In this document: positions 1 through 6,775 of the stretch, in pieces
Layout: each line of letters opens with the position of its first letter
How positions within the stretch are numbered: position 1 is the first letter of the stretch
Assembly: GCA_027023915.1 (NCBI GenBank)
Contig: JALVUB010000033.1
Location: 1-11,874 of the forward strand
Direction: 5' to 3'
DNA from: Sedimenticola sp.
Lineage (GTDB): Bacteria; Pseudomonadota; Gammaproteobacteria; Chromatiales; Chromatiaceae
Length of the DNA: 11,874 bases
Translations under genes and position numbers: made by a program
The notes under the pieces: generated by a model
The model's database searches: none
The model's input: the letters and a program-made list of their open reading frames with translations, nothing else
Told to the model about the DNA's origin: nothing

Positions 1-1
1 G

Positions 2-1642
<1,641 letters not shown>

Positions 1643-1680
1643 CGTTTCCGGCTTGATTCAAGCGTCTATTGGGGATCTCG

Positions 1681-1710
1681 AAAAATTGCCATCCAGGCAA
1701 TTTTTCTCCA
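1681..1710 (+). terminator. Intrinsic terminator of glmS
   Basis: AAAAATTGCC at 1681-1690 pairs perfectly with GGCAATTTTT at 1696-1705 around a 5-nt loop, ATCCA. The second arm ends in five T, which act as the U-tract. It begins 38 nt after the glmS stop. The arms are symmetric A/T runs, so it could work in both directions, but no minus-strand gene ends here. Confidence 0.8.
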
Positions 1711-1712
1711 CG

Positions 1713-1792
1713 CAAACCGCAATCACTTGCGTGTTTGAAAATAGCGGGGCTTTCCTGTCCCGCGCGGGCACCCCGAATTTTTCCAGGTGCCC
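1713..1792 (+). repeat. Three consecutive hairpins downstream of the glmS terminator
   Basis: Three inverted repeats follow the glmS terminator. 1713-1737: CAAAC-CGCAA with TTGCG-T-GTTTG, ten pairs, a one-base bulge and loop TCAC. 1744-1763: GCGGG with CCCGC, loop 10 nt. 1766-1792: GGGCACC with GGTGCCC, seven perfect pairs, loop 13 nt. None is followed by a clear T-run. The second and third can also pair across each other (CGGGG 1745-1749 with CCCCG 1771-1775). The function is unknown: it may be a structured 3' region, a small RNA or a decayed intergenic repeat. Confidence 0.5.
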
Positions 1793-1815
1793 TATTGATG
1801 GTTGTCAATTCGGCC

Positions 1816-1860
1816 TTATGTGAGTTTCAGTATATTAGAGTTAAATAAAGTTATTGCGCG
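1816..1860 (+). promoter_or_regulatory. AT-rich probable promoter region of the 44-aa gene
   Basis: After the GC-rich hairpins the sequence turns AT-rich just ahead of the small ORF, with -10-like strings TATATT (1831-1836) and TTAAAT (1841-1846). No good -35 hexamer lies at 16-18 nt from either; TTGTCA at 1802-1807 is 23 nt from TATATT. The gene lies between two terminators, so it should have its own promoter, and this is the only suitable stretch. The exact element is not resolved. Confidence 0.3.
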
Positions 1861-1878
1861 ATAGTGCTGGAGGTGGCC

Positions 1879-2013
1879 ATGAACGACGAAATGCTGAAAC
1901 TCGACTGCGCCGAGTGGCGTGAAGTGGCGGAGGAAAACCCCTCCGAAATGGAAGTGGTGGTGGAGATGATGATCGAGGCGGAAGAGGAGCTTTGTTTCGA
2001 CGAAGCGGCTTGA
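1879..2013 (+). CDS. Small acidic protein of unknown function (44 aa)
   Basis: Translation starts MNDEMLKLDC and ends CFDEAA. I do not recognise the family. The protein has 13 Glu and 3 Asp against one Lys and one Arg, five Met, two Cys (residues 10 and 39) and one Trp (residue 13). It has no signal peptide or membrane segment. A Glu/Val/Met-rich stretch at about residues 23-38 could form an amphipathic helix. Support for a real gene: GGAGG at 1869-1873, 5 nt before the ATG; an AT-rich probable promoter upstream; and a strong intrinsic terminator 19 nt after the stop. It therefore looks like a monocistronic unit between glmS and folA. The composition would suit a binding partner of a basic protein or a nucleic-acid mimic, but that is conjecture from charge alone. 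Confidence 0.68.
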   Translation: MNDEMLKLDCAEWREVAEENPSEMEVVVEMMIEAEEELCFDEAA

Positions 2014-2031
2014 GCAGCAACCATCCCACCA

Positions 2032-2075
2032 AAAACCCGCCGGTTTTCAAACAGAAGCCGGCGGGTTTTCTTTTT
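2032..2075 (+). terminator. Strong intrinsic terminator after the 44-aa gene
   Basis: AAAACCCGCCGG (2032-2043) pairs perfectly over 12 bp with CCGGCGGGTTTT (2058-2069), loop 14 nt, followed by CTTTTT (2070-2075). The GC core, U-tract and position 19 nt after the stop codon are textbook. It ends only 14 nt before the folA start, so folA cannot rely on read-through and needs its own promoter right here. Confidence 0.9.
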
Positions 2076-2090
2076 GTCATAATCTAGCGA
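2075..2090 (+). promoter_or_regulatory. Extended -10 promoter of folA, start site predicted on the ATG
   Basis: TGT at 2075-2077 followed by CATAAT at 2078-2083 fits an extended -10 element (TGn plus a hexamer with 5 of 6 consensus bases). No recognisable -35 lies at 16-18 nt, because that space is the terminator stem. Extended -10 promoters can work without a -35. Seven nt downstream of the hexamer is position 2090, the A of the folA ATG. There is no Shine-Dalgarno sequence in the gap. Confidence 0.5.
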
Positions 2091-2596
2091 TGGACAAGCC
2101 GGTCTTGAGCATTATCGCCGCGCGCGCCCGTAACGGCGTTATCGGCCGGGAAAACAGCCTGCCTTGGCACCTGCCGGCGGATTTGCGACGTTTCAAGGCG
2201 CTTACCATGGGCAAGCCCATGGTGATGGGGCGGCGTACCTGGGAGTCCTTGCCTGGGCTGTTGCCCGGGCGACGACACATTGTCATCAGCCGCGCGCCGG
2301 GATACAAGGCCGAGGGCGCGGAGGTGGCCGCCTCTCTGGATGCGGCAATAGCGCTGGCCGCTTCGGCGGAGGAGTTGATGATTATCGGGGGCGCCCAGAT
2401 ATATGCTCTGGCACTGCCGCTGGCTCACCGGCTCTATCTCACCGAGATCGATGCCGAGATCGAGGGCGATGCCTGTTTTCCGCCGTTCGAAGCAAGTGAG
2501 TGGCTGGAAGTGGAGCGCAGCCGTTTTCAGGCCGATGAGGAAAATCCATACGGATACAGTTTCGTTGTGTTGGAGCGGAAGGAGAAACGAAAATGA
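2090..2596 (+). CDS. folA: Dihydrofolate reductase
   Basis: Reduces dihydrofolate to tetrahydrofolate with NADPH; the cytoplasmic target of trimethoprim. The 168 residues match the usual bacterial chromosomal enzyme (about 160). Visible signatures: GVIG at 16-19, LPWHLPADL at 24-32 with Asp31 in the place of E. coli catalytic Asp27, the NADPH-binding segment MGKPMVMGRRTWESLP at 40-55, and IIGGAQIY at 98-105. The start is fixed by the family N-terminus (about four extra residues before the first beta-strand LSIIAA), and no other in-frame start upstream fits. No Shine-Dalgarno sequence precedes it, and the transcript may begin at the ATG. The stop overlaps the next gene as ATGA, indicating translational coupling. 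Confidence 0.97.
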   Translation: MDKPVLSIIAARARNGVIGRENSLPWHLPADLRRFKALTMGKPMVMGRRTWESLPGLLPGRRHIVISRAPGYKAEGAEVAASLDAAIALAASAEELMIIGGAQIYALALPLAHRLYLTEIDAEIEGDACFPPFEASEWLEVERSRFQADEENPYGYSFVVLERKEKRK

Positions 2597-2781
2597 AGAG
2601 TGGAAAGGCAAAGCGGCTGGTGATGCAGCCGAAATACCGGATGAGGGTGGTGCGTGACCGCACCAAGTACAGTCGCAAAACCAAGCACAAGAAGCCCCCG
2701 GAGACGGGGGTTTCGTTTTTTGCAGCCAGCTACAACTCCGCCAGCAGTCTTTCCATCATTCCCTGGGCCTGTCCCACATAG
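2593..2781 (+). CDS. arfA: Probable alternative ribosome-rescue factor A (ArfA-like), encoded on a non-stop mRNA
   Basis: Small, very basic protein. The block PKYRMRVVRD (13-22) followed by KYSRKTKH (25-32) resembles the conserved part of E. coli ArfA (PLFRQRVEKN, then GSYMRKGKH) as I recall it. ArfA recruits RF2 to ribosomes stalled at mRNA ends when tmRNA is lacking. AAGGAG at 2579-2584 lies 8 nt before the ATG, which overlaps the folA stop. The key feature is an intrinsic terminator inside the frame (2691-2721): transcripts should end near codon 43, before the stop at 2779-2781, giving a non-stop mRNA. That is the known ArfA control, in which the product is tagged by tmRNA and degraded unless trans-translation fails. 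Codons after about 43 are probably never transcribed and overlap the end of the opposing kinase gene. The family call rests on a short motif, so it is likely rather than certain. Confidence 0.72.
   Translation: MKSGKAKRLVMQPKYRMRVVRDRTKYSRKTKHKKPPETGVSFFAASYNSASSLSIIPWACPT
2691..2721 (+). terminator. Intrinsic terminator inside the arfA-like reading frame
   Basis: GAAGCCCCCG (2691-2700) pairs with CGGGGGTTTC (2705-2714): ten pairs including one G-U, closed by a GAGA (GNRA) tetraloop, then G and TTTTTT at 2716-2721. It ends the folA-arfA transcript about 60 nt before the frame's stop codon. On the opposite strand the same stem lies just past the fructosamine kinase stop but has only a weak T-run, so it may serve the convergent gene poorly. 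Confidence 0.88.
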
Positions 2782-3608
2782 CCGCCGCCGAACATATTGG
2801 CGTGGTTGAGAATGTGATAGAGGTTGTAAAGGGTCTTGCGCACCCGGTAACCGGGGTCCAGGGGCCAGGAGGCATCGTAGGCGTCATAAAAAGCGCCGCC
2901 GAAGCCGCCAAAGAGTTCGGTCATGGCGATCTCAGCCTCGCGGTCGCCGAAGTAGGTGGCGGGATCGTAGATCACCGGCTGATCGTTTTCATCGAAAGCA
3001 AGGTTGCCGCCCCAGAGGTCGCCATGGATCAGGCTGGGCACGGGATTGTGATCCATGAGTGCCGGAAACTTCTCCAAAAGCTGTTCTCCGAGGCGCTGCA
3101 AGCGCCCGCCGTAACCGTTGCCTGCCGCCAGCGCCAACTGGAAACCGAGCCGCCGTTCCCGCCAGAAGGCGATCCAGTCTTTCATCCAGCCATTGGGCTG
3201 ATGGGTTGAGCCTATGGTGTTGTCGCGATGCCAGCCGAAAGCGTCGGTGGTGTGGTGGTGGAGGGCCGCCAGTTGTTCTCCCGCACGTGCCACGGCCCGC
3301 CCCGATCCGCGCCCCAGCGAGAGGTATTCCATGACGATATAGCTGTGGCCCCCATGGCGTCCGGTGAGCAGCGGCCTGGGAACCCGGATGGTGTCAGTCT
3401 CGGCCAGCGCCTGAAGTCCGGCGGCCTCGGCTTCGAACATGTCGAGACGGCTGGCGTCGTTGACCTTGACGAACCAGGACTGCCGCCCATCGCCAAGCTT
3501 GACCGCGGTGTTGATGCTGCCGCCACCGAGGGCGCGGGGCGGTTTGGGAGAGAAGGGACGGCCCGTCTCCTGCCGGATACGATCCGCGATGTGCTCCCAG
3601 GTGTTCAG
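2730..3608 (-). CDS. Fructosamine kinase family protein (FN3K/YniA-like), apparent CTG start
   Basis: The family phosphorylates sugars attached to lysines (fructosamines or ribulosamines), so that the adducts decompose and glycated proteins are repaired. From CTG at 3608 it is 292 residues, the usual family length. Motifs in order: LGGGSIN and WFVKVN near the N-terminus (nucleotide-binding lobe, with the Lys), MFEAEA from residue 57, HGDLWGGN at 195-202 (catalytic loop) and YDPATYFGDRE with DPA at 215-217 (metal site). No ATG, GTG or TTG lies in frame between the upstream stop (3654-3656) and the ATG at 3440, but starting there would delete the GGGSIN and Lys region. CTG at 3608-3606 gives NTWEHIA right after Met, as the family begins. 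It overlaps the upstream gene's TGA as CTGA and has AAGGGGG 10 nt before it. The substrate in this organism is unknown. Confidence 0.9.
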   Translation of the reverse strand: MNTWEHIADRIRQETGRPFSPKPPRALGGGSINTAVKLGDGRQSWFVKVNDASRLDMFEAEAAGLQALAETDTIRVPRPLLTGRHGGHSYIVMEYLSLGRGSGRAVARAGEQLAALHHHTTDAFGWHRDNTIGSTHQPNGWMKDWIAFWRERRLGFQLALAAGNGYGGRLQRLGEQLLEKFPALMDHNPVPSLIHGDLWGGNLAFDENDQPVIYDPATYFGDREAEIAMTELFGGFGGAFYDAYDASWPLDPGYRVRKTLYNLYHILNHANMFGGGYVGQAQGMMERLLAEL

Positions 3609-4234
3609 ATCAGCCCGGCCCCCTTGAGTGAATCGAGCACTTCGTCGGTGATCTCACGCACTGTCTGCTCGATGCTGCGAGGATTCTTGGTGGACAGGTT
3701 GGCCGCCCAAACCAGCTTTTCGCTGTTGACGTCGAAATAGCGGAACTGCATCTTGAAGTAGTCGTCCGATGCGATGTAACCCGGCCGGTATATGCCCCGG
3801 TAACTTTGAAAATAGTAGTCGTAGAAGACGCTGTTGTAATAGGCGTCGGGATACCAGTCGAGCCGGCTCGGGACATGCTTGTAATCCTTCACCACCCCCT
3901 GGAGCTGCGCCACAAGAACGCCTTCGGCGCCCGACCGGCGCACAATATCGCGCACCTCCGCCTCTTCGTCCATGTCGGTGGCGTTGGGTGCCAGCGAGTG
4001 ACTGGCCACCACCTCATAGCCGTTGGCCTTGGCGCGGGCGACGAAACGGTCTTCAAAATAGGCGCGCACCACCGGATCTTTTATCAGGGAGAGCAGCAGC
4101 ACCTTTTTGGCGCGTGGCATGGTGATGCCCTTGGCGTGCCACTTCTCCGTAATGTCGGTGGACGAACAGCCGGCCAATGCCAGTGTTAAGATGGAGAGCA
4201 GAAACGGAAAAAGCAGTCGCTGAAAAAAGGGCAT
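3605..4234 (-). CDS. Putative lipoprotein of unknown function
   Basis: From the ATG at 4234 the protein is 209 residues with a clear lipoprotein signal: MPFFQR, then a hydrophobic LLFPFLLSILTLALAG, then Cys23 followed by SS, which fits signal peptidase II cleavage. Ser after Cys suggests outer-membrane sorting. A longer GTG start at 4303 (232 aa) would put 23 non-conserved-looking residues before the signal and is less likely; neither start has a good Shine-Dalgarno. The mature part begins TDITEKW and has an alternating alpha/beta region (KKVLLLSLIKD, GAEGVLVAQLQGV). An unusually Tyr-rich stretch follows (11 Tyr between WYPDAYY and FRYFD), then an amphipathic C-terminal helix. It vaguely recalls LpoB/CsgG-type or DUF4136-type lipoproteins, but I cannot assign it. 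It overlaps the kinase gene by 4 nt, so the two are probably co-transcribed. Confidence 0.83.
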   Translation of the reverse strand: MPFFQRLLFPFLLSILTLALAGCSSTDITEKWHAKGITMPRAKKVLLLSLIKDPVVRAYFEDRFVARAKANGYEVVASHSLAPNATDMDEEAEVRDIVRRSGAEGVLVAQLQGVVKDYKHVPSRLDWYPDAYYNSVFYDYYFQSYRGIYRPGYIASDDYFKMQFRYFDVNSEKLVWAANLSTKNPRSIEQTVREITDEVLDSLKGAGLI

Positions 4235-4303
4235 CTGCGGGTGGCGAAGAGAAAAGACCGGTGGAGATGATACGGAGTAGGGGGCGTTTTTGCAATTTGG
4301 CAC

Positions 4304-4327
4304 AAATATTCGAGTATTAGAATATTT
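4304..4327. repeat. AT-rich dyad in the lipoprotein-priA divergent spacer
   Basis: AAATATTC (4304-4311) and GAATATTT (4320-4327) are perfect 8-nt inverted arms around an 8-nt spacer. Arm centres are 16 nt apart, about 1.5 helical turns. The dyad lies between divergent genes next to a consensus DnaA box. It could be an operator for a dimeric regulator or part of an easily melted AT-rich segment. Confidence 0.5.
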
Positions 4328-4336
4328 TTATACACA
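4328..4336 (+). promoter_or_regulatory. DnaA box (consensus match)
   Basis: TTATACACA matches TTATNCACA exactly. It directly abuts the AT-rich dyad and points toward priA, in the same orientation as the three boxes nearer priA. Confidence 0.5.
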
Positions 4337-4456
4337 GATTGTTTTGCCGTCGAGCATGCCGCCGTGGCAACGGAGATGATGAAAAGACGCCATAACAGCA
4401 TGATAAATAAAAGGAACATTTGCTGCTTCAGGAGCATGGGAAGAAGTTGTTCCCTG

Positions 4457-4498
4457 TTTTTCACAGTGCCTGACAATTTGTCCACAAAGTTATCCACA
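4457..4498 (+). promoter_or_regulatory. Cluster of three DnaA-box-like sites upstream of priA
   Basis: TTTTTCACA (4457-4465) fits the relaxed consensus TT(A/T)TNCACA. TTGTCCACA (4478-4486) has one mismatch, and TTATCCACA (4490-4498) is perfect. All are on the plus strand, with starts 21 and 12 nt apart; the last box ends 8 nt before the priA ATG. DnaA bound here would cover the priA promoter or leader, so control of priA by DnaA-ATP is the simplest reading. A titration or origin-like role is possible. Confidence 0.55.
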
Positions 4499-4506
4499 GG
4501 CCGTGC

Positions 4507-6705
4507 ATGAAAGACACCATTCTGCGCGTGGCCCTGCCGGCGCCGGTCTGGACCCTGTACGACTACCTTCCCCCCGCCGACATCGATCCCGCCCTGTTGC
4601 AACCGGGACAGCGGTTGCGCGTGCCATTGGGAAACGGGCGACGTTGTGGGCTGTTGGTGGAGCTTGCGCAAAAGAGCAGCGTGGCCCGGGGGAAGCTCAA
4701 GCCGGCCCTGGCTTTGCTCGACAGGGCGGCACCCCTGCTGCCGCCTGAACAGCTCGATTTTCTCCGCTGGGTGGCGGATTACTACCACCATCCTCTGGGC
4801 GAGGTTCTTTTTTCCGCCCTGCCGGCCAGATTGCGCAAGGGGCGGGCGTTGGCACGCGACCCTTCCCGGGTGTTGTTTCTGTTGGAAAGAGACGAGGCGC
4901 GGCTGGAAGAGATGCTGCGCCGGGCCACGGCTCAATTGCGGGTGGTCCGCTGGTTGCTGGCGCACGGGGGAGAAGCCACCGAAGCAGCCTTTCGAAAAGA
5001 TTTTCCAAAAGGCCTTGCTCCCCTCCGGGCCTTGCTGAATCGGGGGGTGGTGGAGTGGCGGGCGCCGTTGCCGCCCCAGCCCCGTTTGGCGGCGGCGCCG
5101 ACTCTCAGCAGCGAGCAGCAGCAGGCGGTGGACCAGGTGGCGGCATCTTTCGGTGGCTTTCGTCCCTGGTTGTTGCAGGGGGTCACCGGAAGCGGCAAGA
5201 CCGAGGTCTATCTGCAACTTGCGGCCCGGGTGTTGGCGCGGGGGCGCAGTGTATTGGTGTTGGTGCCTGAAATTGCTCTCACGCCCCAGTTGGTGGGCCG
5301 TTTTCGTGAACGTCTCGGCCTGGAGCCCGCCCTGCTTCACTCGGCCCGGGCGGATGGCGAGCGGGAGCGGGACTGGCTGCGGGCGAAAAGCGGTCGGGCG
5401 CCTCTGGTGATTGGCACCCGTTCGGCGGTGTTGGCGCCGCTGCCGGAATTGGGCCTGGTGGTGGTGGACGAGGAGCACGACGGTTCCTACAAGCAGCAGG
5501 AGGGCGCCCGCTACTCGGCTCGGGATCTCGCTCTGGTGCGTGCCCAACGGGCCGGCTGTCCCGTGGTGTTGGGTTCGGCCACGCCGTCTCTGGAGAGCCT
5601 GAAGAACGCCCGCGAGGGGCGCTATGGGTGGTTGCGGCTCAACCAGCGCGTGGGCGGTGGGCGGATGCCGGCCATGCGGCTGCTGGACGTGCGCGCCCAG
5701 CCACTGGAGGGGGGGCTTTCCCGTCCGCTGCTGGCGCGCATGGAAGAGACATTGGTGGCGGGGCGTCAGGTGATGGTGTTTCTCAACCGCCGGGGTTACG
5801 CGCCCGTCGTCATCTGTCACGCCTGCGGCTGGCTCTCGGACTGTCCCCATTGCGATGCCCGCCAGACCTTGCATCGCGCATGGAAACGGCTGGTTTGCCA
5901 CCACTGCGGCGCCGAGCGGCCATTGCCGTCCCATTGTCCGGCTTGCGGCGCCGATCAGCTCCATCCGTTGGGACAGGGTACCGAGCGGCTGGAGCGGGAA
6001 CTGGCCCGCCGGTTTGGGGGCTACCCTCTGGTGCGCATCGACCGGGACACCACCAGCCGCAGGGGCAGCCTGGAAGAGTTGTTGAATCAGGTGCGCGCGG
6101 GTGGTCCGGCGCTGTTGGTGGGCACCCAGATGCTGGCCAAGGGGCACCATTTTCCCGAGATGGCGCTGGTGGTGGTGGTGGATCTGGATGCCGGACTTTT
6201 CAGTGCTGATTTTCGCGCCGCCGAGCGCACTGCCCAGTTGGTGGTGCAGGTTGCCGGTCGCGCCGGCAGGGAACGGCATGCCGGCGAGGTGGTGCTTCAA
6301 ACCCGGTTTCCCGACCATCCTCTGTTGCAGACCCTGGTAAATGGGGGTTATGAGGCCTTTGCCGAAGAGGCGCTGGCCGAGCGTCGGCTGGCGGCCTTGC
6401 CGCCCTACAGTTACCAGGCGTTGCTGCGTGCCGCGGCGGTGAAAATGGCGCGGGCGGAGGCCTTTCTGGCCCGTGCCGCCGATCTGGCGTCGGAGATTGC
6501 CGGATCATCTGTCGCCATCTGGGGGCCGGTGCCGGCCCCCATGCCCCGGCGGGCCAACCGTTATCGCGCCCAACTGTTGTTCCAGGCCGATGAGCGCCCT
6601 GTTTTGCAGCGGATGTTGAACAGGCTGGTGCCCAGGCTTTCTGAACTGCCGGAAGGCCGGGGCGTGCGATGGTCCCTGGATGTGGACCCGGTGGATTTGT
6701 ACTGA
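4507..6705 (+). CDS. priA: Primosomal protein N' (replication restart helicase PriA)
   Basis: A 3'-to-5' superfamily 2 DNA helicase that recognises abandoned forks and, with PriB/DnaT or PriC, reloads DnaB. The 732 residues equal the E. coli length. The N-terminal DNA-binding region (RVALPAPVWTLYDYLPP) is followed by Walker A GVTGSGKT at 225-232, DEEH at 321-324 and GSATPS (motif III). Eight zinc-binding Cys are all present, at 437, 440, 446, 449, 464, 467, 477 and 480, the E. coli spacing shifted by one. Motifs V and VI follow (GTQMLAKGHHFP, QVAGRAGR). The ATG at 4507 fits the family N-terminus; upstream there is only a weak AGG, so translation may be low. The leader carries DnaA-box-like sites. 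argS follows after 70 nt. Confidence 0.97.
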   Translation: MKDTILRVALPAPVWTLYDYLPPADIDPALLQPGQRLRVPLGNGRRCGLLVELAQKSSVARGKLKPALALLDRAAPLLPPEQLDFLRWVADYYHHPLGEVLFSALPARLRKGRALARDPSRVLFLLERDEARLEEMLRRATAQLRVVRWLLAHGGEATEAAFRKDFPKGLAPLRALLNRGVVEWRAPLPPQPRLAAAPTLSSEQQQAVDQVAASFGGFRPWLLQGVTGSGKTEVYLQLAARVLARGRSVLVLVPEIALTPQLVGRFRERLGLEPALLHSARADGERERDWLRAKSGRAPLVIGTRSAVLAPLPELGLVVVDEEHDGSYKQQEGARYSARDLALVRAQRAGCPVVLGSATPSLESLKNAREGRYGWLRLNQRVGGGRMPAMRLLDVRAQPLEGGLSRPLLARMEETLVAGRQVMVFLNRRGYAPVVICHACGWLSDCPHCDARQTLHRAWKRLVCHHCGAERPLPSHCPACGADQLHPLGQGTERLERELARRFGGYPLVRIDRDTTSRRGSLEELLNQVRAGGPALLVGTQMLAKGHHFPEMALVVVVDLDAGLFSADFRAAERTAQLVVQVAGRAGRERHAGEVVLQTRFPDHPLLQTLVNGGYEAFAEEALAERRLAALPPYSYQALLRAAAVKMARAEAFLARAADLASEIAGSSVAIWGPVPAPMPRRANRYRAQLLFQADERPVLQRMLNRLVPRLSELPEGRGVRWSLDVDPVDLY

Positions 6706-6775
6706 TCTTCCCGTCGGCCACTGGCAACAAAGTTCATGCTATCCTTCCGCGCTTGACTTCCCTCCTCGAAAGATC

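Noticed and set aside
4304..4506. A true chromosomal origin (oriC) in the priA spacer
   Set aside because: DnaA-box-like sites are present, but there are no neighbouring dnaA, dnaN, gidA or rpmH genes, no GATC cluster and only a short AT-rich segment. I kept the regulatory or titration reading instead.
4186..6318. Minus-strand open frame of 710 codons opposite priA
   Set aside because: It is antisense to a fully conserved PriA. Its translation is low-complexity, rich in His, Gln, Pro and Arg, as expected of a GC-rich shadow frame, and has no recognisable domain.
6680..6775. N-terminal extension of argS starting inside priA
   Set aside because: The extra 32 residues (starting MWTRWICTDL) have no counterpart in ArgRS and are a frame-shifted reading of the priA end and the spacer. 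ATG 6776 gives the normal length.
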